From JAAURB01 sp049649525 (GTDB lineage: Bacteria; Cyanobacteriota; Cyanobacteriia; Cyanobacteriales; Microcoleaceae), in assembly GCA_049649525.1 (NCBI GenBank), contig JBARZE010000002.1:1-64000 (forward strand): a stretch of DNA of 64,000 bases. The letters are read 5' to 3'. Of the stretch, positions 53,775 through 62,994 are shown in pieces (within the stretch, counting starts at the first letter, position 1; each line of letters begins with the position of its first letter). The notes below the pieces were generated by a model, which was given only the letters and a program-made list of their open reading frames with translations, made no database searches and was not told the origin of the DNA. The position numbers and the translations under genes were made by a program.

Positions 53775-54690
53775 AGATACATCATCGTAAAGTCTCGAAG
53801 ATTTCAATTTCAATTTAGCAAGTTTTTACAGTCAGGGACTGTTATTGTTAGCGTTGGCATTATTTTATTTCTATGGTTAGGTTCTACTTTTGCCTTCGAC
53901 TACCGTACTGTTTTCTGACCGTAAAACCTCAGTGGATCACACTTGAGTTGAGTCGAGTTGTAGTTTTTGCTATGAAAGATTTAAGCCTGTTTCTAATAAG
54001 ACTTGTATGGGTTGTCATCAGGCATAATTGCTGAAAGATGTTCATAGCGCTAAAAAGTTTCGAGACCCCCGCTGAGCTGATTTATTAACTGAGCTAGATG
54101 TATTAACTTGTAGGGCCTGTCATGAAGAACACGTTCATATATTGGGTCGTGGGGTTCACTTGAAATCTGACCTTTGTCTGGCTTGTCATCAAGGCATTAT
54201 CGAAGGAAATTTAGCCAGTCACAATGGCTTTTCAGCCGATGGTTGTTGGACAGCGGGCTGTCATAATTTCCATCACCCACCTCATTGTATTTTGAAAAAT
54301 ACGGAGTTAATTCAAACTTATTTTGTACAAACTCATCTAGAATAAGCGGGTTTAGCAGGCGCTTGCTTAATAAAATCTGACTTAACCAATGCTGATTTAA
54401 TTGCCGCTAATCTTGATAGTGTAAAATTAATTAATATTATTCTAAAATAAGCTGATTTATCAGAAACATCCTTAAAACAGGCTATTTTCAACCCGGTTAA
54501 TTTAACAAATGCTTTTCTATTTTCTGCTAACTTAGAAGGGGCAAGTTTCACTCAAGTTGATTTTACGGGCGCAAATTTACAATACGCTAACTTTGAGAAC
54601 AAGGTTTGGGAAGAAGCTAATTTTTATAATTGTCAAGCAGCAGATGCTGTGTTTGTAGATGCTAAAGGTTTAACATCTCAACAAATTTAA
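53775..54690 (+). pseudogene. Multiheme c-type cytochrome with pentapeptide repeats, decayed
   Basis: It starts right after the globin. The N-terminal part reads as a membrane or signal helix (SGTVIVSVGIILFLWLGSTF); a frameshift near 53920 leads into the main frame. That frame has heme motifs CMGCH, CRACH, CLACH and a CxxxxCH in CWTAGCH, plus a damaged CSFCY. From about 54346 it continues as pentapeptide repeats (ADLIAANLD, ANLEGASFTQVDFTGANLQ). In-frame stops are at 53944, 54025, 54073, 54343 and 54448. All five stops are one C-to-T change from Gln or Arg codons. The layout suggests a membrane-linked redox partner of the globin, now dead. Confidence 0.75.
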
Positions 54691-54839
54691 TAATTCAAAG
54701 AAGCAGGCGCTCTAAATTTGGGTTAAGATCTGATAGTTTAACAGAGTAATAAAACGATTAATCTGGTGAGTAGATGCACCAAAAATTAAAGTCACTCTGC
54801 ATTGTTTTTTTAAGATCCAAGAAGCAGGAATACTGAATT

Positions 54840-55517
54840 TTATAGCGCTCTTAAGCTATCGATGATTGTAACAATTGCGGGATCAATTTCTGAAAATGCT
54901 GATTCAGTTGCTGATACTAGTACCAGAAAAAGACGTTGCCCGACTTGACGCGCTCGAACTTTTCCTTGAATGGGTTGAATTGTTGAACCCGTTCTTAAGT
55001 TTCCGGCCCAAGGTAAAGAGATTTCATTGGGTGCTATAATTTGATAAGTTCCGGGTTGAAATCCTTCTCCTCGTTCAAATGTTTCAATCGCAATTTGTGC
55101 CAAACTGGGACTGGGGATGGCGCGATCGCTTTCTCTAGCCTTGACAACGACTGTATAAGCTAAATCTCTACTGGGCGATTCAATTAATGGCCAATTTCCG
55201 GCAAACCCGACATTATATCCCTGCAAAATCCCAACTTGAAAACGCCCTAGAGGATCGATATAATCACTTTCACTCAACGCTAAAGATGCAATAGAGGTTT
55301 CCGCCTCAGAACCCCCAACAGCTTCAGGTGTGGCAGCAGGTTGAGGTGTGGCAGCAGGTTGAGGTGTGGCAGCAGGTTGAGGTGTAGGAGCGGGTTGAGC
55401 CTGAACAGAAGAAATCCCTAATTTAGCAGCAGAAAAGATTCCTACAGCCGGACTCAAACTAATGAGTAGAGGAATCAATAAACTCAATAAAATTAAACTT
55501 AAGTGTTTTCGTTTCAT
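54840..55517 (-). CDS. Secreted protein with Pro-rich repeat linker
   Basis: A signal peptide or anchor (about 1-40, with LSLILLSLLIPLLISLSPA) leads to a PATPQPA repeat linker and a C-terminal domain of about 140 residues with RFQVGILQGYNVGFAGNWPL and a beta-rich end. The end fold could be PsbP/MOG1-like, as in many cyanobacterial lumen or periplasmic proteins, but I cannot confirm it. The DNA repeat at 55327-55398 encodes the linker. The gene lies next to the nucleoside transporter gene with six bases between, so they form one transcript. Confidence 0.65.
   Translation of the reverse strand: MKRKHLSLILLSLLIPLLISLSPAVGIFSAAKLGISSVQAQPAPTPQPAATPQPAATPQPAATPEAVGGSEAETSIASLALSESDYIDPLGRFQVGILQGYNVGFAGNWPLIESPSRDLAYTVVVKARESDRAIPSPSLAQIAIETFERGEGFQPGTYQIIAPNEISLPWAGNLRTGSTIQPIQGKVRARQVGQRLFLVLVSATESAFSEIDPAIVTIIDSLRAL
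55327..55398. repeat. 18-base coding tandem repeat, 4 copies
   Basis: Three perfect copies of GGTGTGGCAGCAGGTTGA and one diverged copy lie inside the secreted-protein gene. They encode the PATPQPA linker and could change copy number between strains. Confidence 0.85.
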
Positions 55518-55523
55518 CAGTTT

Positions 55524-56951
55524 TTATTTTCCTAAAATGGCTGGATTTCCAAAATCAAACACCCCAGCAATACAACCCGTCATTAATGTAGCTAAAGTTC
55601 CTGCCCATAACGCTTTTAAACCCAGAGAAGAGACTTCATTACGGCGGCTAGGCATTAAAGCAGATAACCCTCCCACAAAGATGCCATAGGAAGCCACATG
55701 AGTAAAGCCACACAATACATAACTCACAATTAGCATTGCGCGATCGCTAATTTCCCCAGTCTGATTTAGTCTTGCTAAGGCTTGATAGGGTGGGATATTA
55801 GTTTCGAGTAACCGTCTACCAATTAGAGTGGAAGCTTGCCATAATTGTTGCCAATCTAAGGAAACTCCTGTTAAAAATGTCAAAGGTAAAAATAGTACCC
55901 CTAAAATATTTTGTAGCGTCACGACTTGGAAAATTTGACCTATTAAGCGCAGAAGCCCCACTTCACTCATCGATAAACTAGCTAAGGTGCTAAATACCAG
56001 ATTAATTAACGCCACCATTCCCAAAATAGCGATTAATGCCGCTGCAATTCCTACAGCCATTTTTACCCCATCGAGTGCCCCGCCAATTAAACTATCAATT
56101 GGATTGACTTGTTCTTCTGGTGCAACTTTTGTTTCCTGGGGCAGACCCCCTAAAGTCTTCGGTCGTTCAGTTTCCGGTACCAGCAGCTTAGACATGACAA
56201 AACAAGCTGGAATCGTCATAATTGAGGCAGAAACTAAATGCCCTGTAATCGTGGGGAATGTCGGGCGCAGAAACCCGGCATATAGCGCTAAAACTGAAGA
56301 GGCAATTGAGCCAAAACAACTCGATAAAATCGCGCAGACTTCGCTACGAGTCATTTCTGGTAAAAACGGTTTAACTGCAACCGCTGATTCAATTCCGACA
56401 AAAATATTAGCCGCCCCGGACAACGCTTCTGCCCCACTAATTCGCATCGTCGCTTGGAAAATTTTAGCAAAAACCGACACAATCGGTTGAATGATATTGA
56501 GGCGATAGAGTAGGCTAATTAACCCAGCAAAAAAGATGACTTGTGGTAATGCTCTAAATGCCAAAATATAACCCGTATTTAAGTTATCTGGGCCGAGGCG
56601 ATCGCCTGCCACGGCAACATAAGGGGTTCCAATTGCTCTGGCGATCCAACGGCCAGCCGCTCCGGGGCCAACAGTACGATTAGGGTCAGGTACAAAGGGA
56701 GATGTAGCCCCGCCGAAGAGAAATCTCGCTCCGGCTTCTGAGGCATCTAGAATGGCATTGAGTAGGGTACTGAGTCCTTCAACTAATTGACTCCCCAGCA
56801 CGAATATCACCAGTCCTATCAGCATTTGTAAGCCAATTCCCCAAACAATTACACTCCAGGGAATGACTCGCTTATTTTCCGAACCAAGCCAAGCAATAAA
56901 GCAGAGACAGATTATTCCCATCAGGGAGATGAAGTTTAACAGTGGGCTCAT
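55524..56951 (-). CDS. Concentrative nucleoside transporter (NupC/CNT)
   Basis: This 475-residue inner-membrane protein resembles the CNT family of Na+- or H+-coupled nucleoside importers. About ten hydrophobic helices are visible. The family core GAANIFVGIESAVAVKPFLP, then SCFGSIASSVLALYAG and ILSCCFG-like motifs, and LTGVSLDWQQLWQASTLIG are readable. It is the first gene of a two-gene unit with the secreted protein downstream. Nucleoside specificity cannot be read from the sequence. Confidence 0.9.
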   Translation of the reverse strand: MSPLLNFISLMGIICLCFIAWLGSENKRVIPWSVIVWGIGLQMLIGLVIFVLGSQLVEGLSTLLNAILDASEAGARFLFGGATSPFVPDPNRTVGPGAAGRWIARAIGTPYVAVAGDRLGPDNLNTGYILAFRALPQVIFFAGLISLLYRLNIIQPIVSVFAKIFQATMRISGAEALSGAANIFVGIESAVAVKPFLPEMTRSEVCAILSSCFGSIASSVLALYAGFLRPTFPTITGHLVSASIMTIPACFVMSKLLVPETERPKTLGGLPQETKVAPEEQVNPIDSLIGGALDGVKMAVGIAAALIAILGMVALINLVFSTLASLSMSEVGLLRLIGQIFQVVTLQNILGVLFLPLTFLTGVSLDWQQLWQASTLIGRRLLETNIPPYQALARLNQTGEISDRAMLIVSYVLCGFTHVASYGIFVGGLSALMPSRRNEVSSLGLKALWAGTLATLMTGCIAGVFDFGNPAILGK

Positions 56952-57301
56952 TTAACCTTTTTCACGTTAGGCACTTACAGTTTAGATTATCGCTCTTCTG
57001 GGATAATATTGTGAATTGATTTAACAAACAATTCTGTCGGGGATAAGGCACAGAGAGAAAAATTGAAAATTAAAAGTGATACATTGATGGACTTGAGTTG
57101 GAATGGGTCAGTCATGGGTTGAGGTGAGGGGTGAAAGTTAAAGCAATATCGCTCTATGTTGAGTCATGTTTTTGCATTGGCTTTTTTCTTAACCTGATCT
57201 CCGGCAAAAGTACTGAGACAGCGATCCGTGATGGGTAGAGAGTAATGACAAATGGCTGAAATTTGATTTATGATAATAGATTGTGAGTTTAAACTGGTGT
57301 C
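56952..57301. other. Divergent region upstream of rplS
   Basis: About 350 bases between the transporter and rplS. A plausible rplS promoter is ATGACA (57245-57250), an 18-base spacer and TATGAT (57269-57274), giving a short leader. No L19 leader motif stands out. Confidence 0.4.
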
Positions 57302-57688
57302 ATGCTAACGAAAGCCATTGTCCAAGAAATTGAAGCTGAAGAAATCGCTCGGCTGCAATCAGAACAGAAGAAGAAAAAACTTCCCCAGATTTATGTCGGT
57401 GATACCATCAAAGTTGGGGTGAGGATTATTGAAGGGGGTAAAGAACGGATACAGCCTTACGAAGGCACCGTGATTGCCATGCGAAATGGTGGAATTAATG
57501 AAACCATCACTGTTCGTAAAATCTTTCAAGGAGTCGGTGTAGAACGGGTATTTTTGATCCACTCTCCTCGAATTGCCAATATTAAAATTGTTCGTCGAGG
57601 TAAAGTGCGGCGGGCGAAACTCTACTACTTGCGCGATCGCGTCGGTAAAGCAACTCGGATTAAGCAACGCTTTGATCGTTCTCTGTAG
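57302..57688 (+). CDS. rplS: Ribosomal protein L19
   Basis: L19 sits at the 30S-50S interface of the ribosome. The 128-residue protein has the family motifs GDTIKVGVRIIEGGKERIQPYEG and the near-end RRAKLYYLRDRVGKATRI. A HIP1-type GCGATCGC site lies inside the gene. The order rplS, trnW, secE, nusG, rplK, rplA is the common cyanobacterial one. Confidence 0.97.
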   Translation: MLTKAIVQEIEAEEIARLQSEQKKKKLPQIYVGDTIKVGVRIIEGGKERIQPYEGTVIAMRNGGINETITVRKIFQGVGVERVFLIHSPRIANIKIVRRGKVRRAKLYYLRDRVGKATRIKQRFDRSL

Positions 57689-57750
57689 GCGATTTGATTT
57701 TAATCAGACCCGCAACTACTCACAACTTCATCTTTTTTTGGAATTTATGT

Positions 57751-57777
57751 TTGACATTGGGCGGAGTGTGTTATACT
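57751..57777 (+). promoter_or_regulatory. Putative trnW promoter
   Basis: TTGACA (57751-57756) and TATACT (57772-57777) are near-perfect boxes separated by 15 bases, shorter than usual. They sit about 34 bases before the tRNA. Confidence 0.5.
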
Positions 57778-57810
57778 AGAATATGGATTCAATATCTTAA
57801 TCTTAGCAAT

Positions 57811-57883
57811 GCGCTCTTAGTTCAGTTGGTAGAACGCAGGTCTCCAAAACCTGATGTCGAGGGTTCGAGTCCTTCAGGGCGCG
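57811..57883 (+). tRNA. trnW: tRNA-Trp (anticodon CCA)
   Basis: The 73-base sequence folds as a cloverleaf. The acceptor stem pairs GCGCTCT with AGGGCGC, the anticodon stem is CAGGT/ACCTG with loop CTCCAAA (anticodon CCA at 57844-57846), and GGTTCGAGTCC forms the T-arm. The discriminator base is G. The 3' CCA is not encoded. The position before secE is standard in cyanobacteria. Confidence 0.97.
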
Positions 57884-58088
57884 CTGAAACTTCAGAAAGT
57901 CCAGGCGGAGAATCATTCGTCTGGGTTTTTTGTGATAAATTGCAGATGCTGAGAACAATCCAAAGTTTAGTATATCCAGGCTCTGCCTTGATCGGCCGAA
58001 CAGTGCTATCATAAGTAATTTGAGCAAACTTGCTCACCTAAAACTGAATTACAATCAGTTGATTTAAAAGTTGCAAGGGGAGATCGTC

Positions 58089-58328
58089 GTGGCGAAGAAG
58101 GAAGAAGCTGAAATTCAAGAAACCTCATCCGGGTTTAATGTTGTTAACTTCTTGCAAGAGACGAAAGAAGAACTCCAAAAAGTCGTTTGGCCCAGTCGGC
58201 AGCAACTGTTGAGCGAATCAGCAGGAGTCTTGTTGATGGTCATTCTCTCAGCCTCTATCATCTATTTAGTTGATAACTTCTTTCGTTGGGCATCAGGGCA
58301 AGTATTTGGAATCGCAAATTTATTGTAA
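58089..58328 (+). CDS. secE: Preprotein translocase subunit SecE
   Basis: SecE stabilises SecY in the protein-export channel. This short form has one transmembrane helix (about residues 45-65, SAGVLLMVILSASIIYLVDN) after an amphipathic segment with ETKEELQKVVWPSRQQ, the usual SecE motif. GTG at 58089 is chosen over TTG at 58071 because AGGGGAG at 58075-58081 is placed correctly for it. nusG starts 12 bases after the stop. Confidence 0.95.
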   Translation: MAKKEEAEIQETSSGFNVVNFLQETKEELQKVVWPSRQQLLSESAGVLLMVILSASIIYLVDNFFRWASGQVFGIANLL

Positions 58329-58340
58329 TCGTCTAGAACA

Positions 58341-58976
58341 ATGGCAGAATTACTAGAGGATACCCAAGACTTTGCTCCTGGACAAGTCCGTTGGTATGCG
58401 GTTCAGGTCGCATCCGGCTGTGAAAAGCGGGTAAAGGCGAATCTAGATCAACGTACTCAGACCTTAGATGTAACCGATCGGATTCTCAAAGTTGAGATTC
58501 CCCACACTCCAGCAATTAAGCTGCGTAAAGATGGATCGCGTCAACATAGCGAAGAAAAAGTATTTCCCGGCTATGTTTTGATTCAAATGAAGCTCAACTG
58601 GAACAACGAGCTAAATCGATGGGATATTGATGATGAAGCTTGGCAGGCTGTCAAAAATACACCCCATGTGATTAACTTTGTCGGCGCTGAACAAAAGCGC
58701 AGTGTTGGACGGGGTCGGGGTCATGTGAAGCCCTTACCGTTAAGTCCATCTGAAGTCGAACGGATCTTTAGACAGACCCAGGAGCAAGAAGCGGTTGTAC
58801 AAGTATCGATGGCAACAGGAGATCATATTATTGTCCTCTCCGGCCCATTCAAAGACTTTGAAGGGGACGTCATTGAGGTCAGTCCAGAACGAAGCAAGCT
58901 GAAGGCTTTGCTATCAATTTTTGGACGAGATACTCCTGTTGAATTGGAGTTTAACCAAGTTGAAAAACAAAACTAA
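58341..58976 (+). CDS. nusG: Transcription termination/antitermination factor NusG
   Basis: NusG binds RNA polymerase and affects pausing, termination and coupling to translation. The N-terminal NGN domain starts WYAVQVASGCEKRVKANL and includes EEKVFPGYVLIQMKL. The C-terminal KOW domain has GDHIIVLSGPFKDFEGDV. The length of 211 is slightly longer than the E. coli protein because of an N-terminal and mid-domain insert usual for cyanobacteria. rplK follows after three bases. Confidence 0.97.
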   Translation: MAELLEDTQDFAPGQVRWYAVQVASGCEKRVKANLDQRTQTLDVTDRILKVEIPHTPAIKLRKDGSRQHSEEKVFPGYVLIQMKLNWNNELNRWDIDDEAWQAVKNTPHVINFVGAEQKRSVGRGRGHVKPLPLSPSEVERIFRQTQEQEAVVQVSMATGDHIIVLSGPFKDFEGDVIEVSPERSKLKALLSIFGRDTPVELEFNQVEKQN

Positions 58977-58979
58977 CGA

Positions 58980-59405
58980 ATGGCAAAGAAAGTTGTAGCA
59001 CAAATTAAATTAGCAATTAATGCGGGGAAAGCGAACCCAGCCCCTCCCATTGGCCCAGCTTTGGGTCAACATGGGGTTAATATCATGGCATTTTGCAAAG
59101 AGTACAATGCTAAAACCGCAGATCAAGCTGGACTGGTAATTCCGGTAGAAATTTCGGTTTATGAAGACCGTAGTTTCACGTTTGTTCTCAAAACTCCACC
59201 TGCTTCTGTTTTAATCAAAAAAGCAGCCGGAATTGAAAAAGGATCGGGTCAGCCGAAAGACCTTAAAGTTGGGTCAATTAGCCGGGATCAATTACGAGAA
59301 ATTGCCCAAACTAAATTACCCGATCTCAACGCCAATGATATTGATGCCGCTATGAATATCGTTGCTGGTACAGCCCGCAATATGGGTGTCACCATTAAGG
59401 ACTAG
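58980..59405 (+). CDS. rplK: Ribosomal protein L11
   Basis: L11 forms part of the GTPase-associated centre of the 50S subunit. The 141-residue product has the conserved start KLAINAGKANPAPPIGPALGQHGVN, in part, and the C-terminal RNA-binding domain SISRDQLREIAQTKLPDLNA. It is tightly packed behind nusG. rplA follows after 86 bases. Confidence 0.98.
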   Translation: MAKKVVAQIKLAINAGKANPAPPIGPALGQHGVNIMAFCKEYNAKTADQAGLVIPVEISVYEDRSFTFVLKTPPASVLIKKAAGIEKGSGQPKDLKVGSISRDQLREIAQTKLPDLNANDIDAAMNIVAGTARNMGVTIKD

Positions 59406-59491
59406 ACCGATATTGACAGCAACCCCATTCTTATTTTGTTCACCATTGCGGGGGAGAAGTCACACTTCGTTAGATACCCCAAGAGGAAAAT

Positions 59492-60208
59492 ATGACCAGA
59501 AAAGTCTCAAAACGTTTACAAGAACTGCAAAAAAAGGTTGAAGATAAACCTTACGAACCGTTAGAAGCAATTACGCTGCTGAAAGAAACCGCAAATGCCA
59601 AGTTTTCTGAGTCTGCCGAAGCTCATATTCGCCTCGGAATTGACCCTAAATATACTGACCAACAACTGCGAACCACGGTCAGCTTGCCCAAAGGTACGGG
59701 TCAAGAAGTTCGAGTCGCTGTCTTGGCAAAAGGGGAAAAAGTCACAGAAGCCCAAGAAGCCGGGGCAGATGTGGTGGGATCTGAAGAATTGATTGAAGAA
59801 ATTCAGCAAGGACGACTCGACTTTGATCGACTCATTGCTACACCGGATATGATGCCCCAAGTGGCGAAATTGGGTCGGATGTTGGGGCCAAAAGGATTGA
59901 TGCCTTCACCCAAAGGGGGTACCGTCCGAGTCGATTTAGCCCAGGCGGTAGAAGAATTTAAAGCAGGCAAACTGGAATTTCGGGCAGATCGCACAGGAAT
60001 TGTCCATGTTTTGTTTGGTAAGGCTGCATTTCCGGCCGAAGATTTGTTGCTCAATTTATCTGCCCTGCAAGAATGTATTGACCGAAATCGCCCTTCTGGT
60101 GCGAAAGGTCGTTACTGGCGCAGTGTCTATATCTCAGCAACCATGGGGCCAGCTATTGAGGTTGATGTCAACGCCCTACGAGATTTAAAAGTGAGTGAGG
60201 CCGCTTAA
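59492..60208 (+). CDS. rplA: Ribosomal protein L1
   Basis: L1 forms the stalk that guides E-site tRNA. The 238-residue product has the family motif ATPDMMPQVAKLGRMLGPKG and the following MPSPKGGTV. In most cyanobacteria rplJ and rplL follow, but here the next recognisable sequence is a hairpin and then a broken phosphatase gene. A hairpin follows at 60244. Confidence 0.98.
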   Translation: MTRKVSKRLQELQKKVEDKPYEPLEAITLLKETANAKFSESAEAHIRLGIDPKYTDQQLRTTVSLPKGTGQEVRVAVLAKGEKVTEAQEAGADVVGSEELIEEIQQGRLDFDRLIATPDMMPQVAKLGRMLGPKGLMPSPKGGTVRVDLAQAVEEFKAGKLEFRADRTGIVHVLFGKAAFPAEDLLLNLSALQECIDRNRPSGAKGRYWRSVYISATMGPAIEVDVNALRDLKVSEAA

Positions 60209-60243
60209 GGATTTTACTCCTTTATTTTTCCATCGGTTCTGTT

Positions 60244-60290
60244 AACAGGGTAGAAGAATGTCTTAGACTTTTGATGCCCTGTTTTTATTT
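60244..60290 (+). terminator. Terminator-like hairpin after rplA
   Basis: AACAGGG (60244-60250) and CCCTGTT (60277-60283) form a stem followed by TTTATTTTTC. It could be the terminator of the shortened operon or a leftover of the L10 leader. Confidence 0.6.
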
Positions 60291-60369
60291 TTCTTATAAA
60301 AAGTCACGGTACTGTTAATGTTACGCTAACCTATTGCCCGCCATCTCAAATGGGTTTTATAACCCCATA

Positions 60370-60770
60370 ACATGGGCTAACACTAGCAAGAATAACCAAA
60401 TACTACAAGCGCTCACAGATGCTTTGGCAGCTAATCCAAATGCCGTATGGTTGAGCGCGTTGAGCTTGTTGGTCTAAACGCTAACGATGCACAAGATCCC
60501 GTTGACTGGAAGTGGAGTATGCTGGGCAAAGCTCAAAAGGAGTGGTTAGTCAACGGTATCACCGAATCTAAGGCTGATTGGCAGTTGTGGGGAAACCAAA
60601 CCCGACTTGCGATCGCGCGATCTTGTTGAAATGTAGGCCCATGACGATTGGCATGGCTTCAAAGCTGAACGGTATGAGATTTTACAGCGGATTAAAGATA
60701 GTCATAAAAATCAAAAAGCCCGTCGTTTTGTGGTGTTTACAGGAGAAGGGAGCAATGCTGATACCAATTG
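60370..60770 (+). pseudogene. PhoD-like alkaline phosphatase remnant
   Basis: Fragments resembling the C-terminal part of PhoD-type phosphatases lie in two frames. One frame holds WSMLGKAQKEWLVNGI and SKADWQLWGNQTRLA; after a stop at 60627 another frame has DWHGFKAERYEILQRIK and RRFVVFTGE. In intact PhoD these motifs (LGxxQ..WL, W..WGNQ, DDWxGYxAER, V.LTGD) follow one another. The start, the metal ligands and the end are missing, so the gene is dead. Confidence 0.6.
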
Positions 60771-61086
60771 CGATCGCAATTGTTTTGTAGGTCCCCTGAG
60801 GGATTTTATATAAATCAGGAGATACAGAACTAACGACCCAGAACCAGTAATAGAGAGGGATTATATTAAGATTCGATACAAAATCAAGCAATTACTGCAA
60901 TATTGGGTCTAAAAGCGGATGTATTTTCTCCAGTATCAAGTTATGATAACCTTCATCTGGATTGATTGCCGTCAAATCTTAGGAAACTTGATAGACTCTT
61001 GATCAGTGCCATAAGCAATGAATAATTTTTAGCGCAATTGGTAAAGCATCCATCCCAGAACGAGTTAAGAGCTATAAGGAAGATGT

Positions 61087-62994
61087 ATGGAAACATCGTT
61101 TGAAATTACTCTACTGATAGTGATTACCGTCGTTAGCGGTATCACTGCTCAAGTGTTAGCAGACTATTTCAAGGTTCCTGCAATTGTTTTCCTGCTATTG
61201 CTCGGTATTTTAGTCGGTAACGATGTCTTAGGACTGGTTCATCCTAATCTATTAGGGGATGGCTTAGAAGTTATTGTCTCTCTCTGTGTGGCGCTAATTT
61301 TATTTGAAGGCGGACTCAATTTAGAACTGCGAGAAATTGGGCAAGTTTCCGGAAGTATTCGGAATTTAGTGACGATTGGGACATTAATTACCCTCATCGG
61401 TGGCGGGATGGCCGCTCATTGGCTGAGTGAATTTCCCTGGCCGATTGCATTTCTCTATGCCTCCTTAATTGTTGTCACAGGCCCCACAGTAGTCGGCCCC
61501 TTGCTCAAACAGGTTTCGGTAGACCGTCGAGTCGCAGCGTTACTCGAAGGAGAAGGAGTGCTAATTGACCCTGTCGGTGCAATTTTAGCCGTTTTAGTCC
61601 TGAATGTGGTTGAAAGTGGCACACCCAATCCAATCGCTTTATTTCAACAGTTAATTCTACGGTTGGGAGTGGGCTTAATTGTTGGGGTTTTGGGAGGCAT
61701 TGTGCTGGGATGGAGCTTGAAGAAAGCCACTTTCTTATCAGAAGACTTAAAGAATTTAGTGGCTTTAGCTGCTATCTGGGGACTATATGATTTATCAGAA
61801 GTCGTCACGAGTGAATCTGGGCTAATGACTGCTGTAGTCACTGGCATTGTTGTCCGCTTCGTGGGTGTGCCGGAAATGCGGCAGCTACTTCGGTTCAAAA
61901 GTCAGTTAACCATGCTGTCAGTTTCGGTCTTATTTATTTTATTGGCGGCTGATTTATCTCTTCAAAGTGTTGTTGCCTTGGGTTGGGGAAGTTTGCTAAC
62001 AGTTTTAGTATTAATGTTAGTGGTGCGTCCTCTCAACGTTTGGTTATGTACCCTCAATAGCTCGTTGAATTGGCGGCAGAAGCTATTTGTTAGTTGGATA
62101 GGGCCGCGAGGAATTGTATCGGCTTCGGTTTCATCTCTGTTTGCTATCATCCTGACTCAACGGGGAATTAACGGGGGTGATTCGATTAAAGCCTTAGTGT
62201 TTCTCACGATTATTGTGACAGTGGTGATTCAGGGACTCACGGCACGTTGGGTGGCAAATGGTTTAAAAATCACTTCTAGTGCGGCTAAAGGTGCTGTCAT
62301 TGTGGGTTCAAATCCCATGAGTCGCTTAATTGGGCGTTTGTTTCAAGAAAGAGGGGAATCGGTTGTTATTCTTGATACGGATGCAGAAGCGTGTGAGCTG
62401 GCTAAAGAGGAAGGCTTACGGGTGTATCAAAGTAGCGCTCTAGATACCAATGTGTTAGAAGAGGCGGGATTAGAATCAATTGGGACGTTTCTCTCTATGA
62501 CAAGAAATGGAGAGGTGAATTTAGTTTTAGCCCAGCGAGCGTCTGAAGAATTTCGTCCACCTCGGGTGTTGGCCGTATTCCCGCGAGACCCACAAGCGAA
62601 AAACTCCAATATAGAAAGTGTACAACAAGCTTTTATCCCCGATATTCCTTTGAAACAATGGAATAAATATTTAGAAGCACAAGAAGTTAAATTAGGCGAA
62701 ACAATATTAAAGCAACCTGGATTAGAATTTCAGCGATCGCATTTACGGGCGTTAATTCGAGCTGGAGAACTAGTACCGTTACTGTTAGAGCGCCAAGGGA
62801 ATTTTCAAGTCTTATCTGCTTCTGAAACTTGGCAACTGGGCGATCATATTATTTATTTATTACATGATCCTAAACCAAAGTTATTAAAGCGACTTTCCGG
62901 TTCACAGCAGTCTACTTTAACGTTAGAAAAGCATCCCGTTGTTGAAGAAGTTCCGATTGCAATGCCGACAACCGTTGAAACTGAAAAGGAATAA
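61087..62994 (+). CDS. Cation:proton antiporter (CPA family) with TrkA-N domain
   Basis: An N-terminal antiporter domain of about 390 residues has about twelve helices with ALILFEGGLNLELREIG, TGPTVVGPLLKQ and WIGPRGIVSASVSSLFAI, typical of CPA1-type Na+/H+ exchangers. A TrkA-N-like nucleotide-binding domain (about 400-515) follows: GAVIVGSNPMSRLIGRLFQERG and VVILDTDAEACELAKEEG. A C-terminal segment may be a TrkA-C domain. It should regulate sodium and pH; which ion is moved is not certain. ATG at 61087 is preceded by AAGGAAG. Confidence 0.92.
   Translation: METSFEITLLIVITVVSGITAQVLADYFKVPAIVFLLLLGILVGNDVLGLVHPNLLGDGLEVIVSLCVALILFEGGLNLELREIGQVSGSIRNLVTIGTLITLIGGGMAAHWLSEFPWPIAFLYASLIVVTGPTVVGPLLKQVSVDRRVAALLEGEGVLIDPVGAILAVLVLNVVESGTPNPIALFQQLILRLGVGLIVGVLGGIVLGWSLKKATFLSEDLKNLVALAAIWGLYDLSEVVTSESGLMTAVVTGIVVRFVGVPEMRQLLRFKSQLTMLSVSVLFILLAADLSLQSVVALGWGSLLTVLVLMLVVRPLNVWLCTLNSSLNWRQKLFVSWIGPRGIVSASVSSLFAIILTQRGINGGDSIKALVFLTIIVTVVIQGLTARWVANGLKITSSAAKGAVIVGSNPMSRLIGRLFQERGESVVILDTDAEACELAKEEGLRVYQSSALDTNVLEEAGLESIGTFLSMTRNGEVNLVLAQRASEEFRPPRVLAVFPRDPQAKNSNIESVQQAFIPDIPLKQWNKYLEAQEVKLGETILKQPGLEFQRSHLRALIRAGELVPLLLERQGNFQVLSASETWQLGDHIIYLLHDPKPKLLKRLSGSQQSTLTLEKHPVVEEVPIAMPTTVETEKE

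Noticed and set aside
54142..54345. 67-codon frame with CLACH as a separate small cytochrome gene
   Set aside because: The same frame continues upstream and downstream through stops as one larger heme/pentapeptide-repeat pseudogene.
60447..60790. Two short plus-strand frames as independent small genes
   Set aside because: The first is a piece of the PhoD-like remnant in one frame; the second overlaps the remnant in an unrelated frame.
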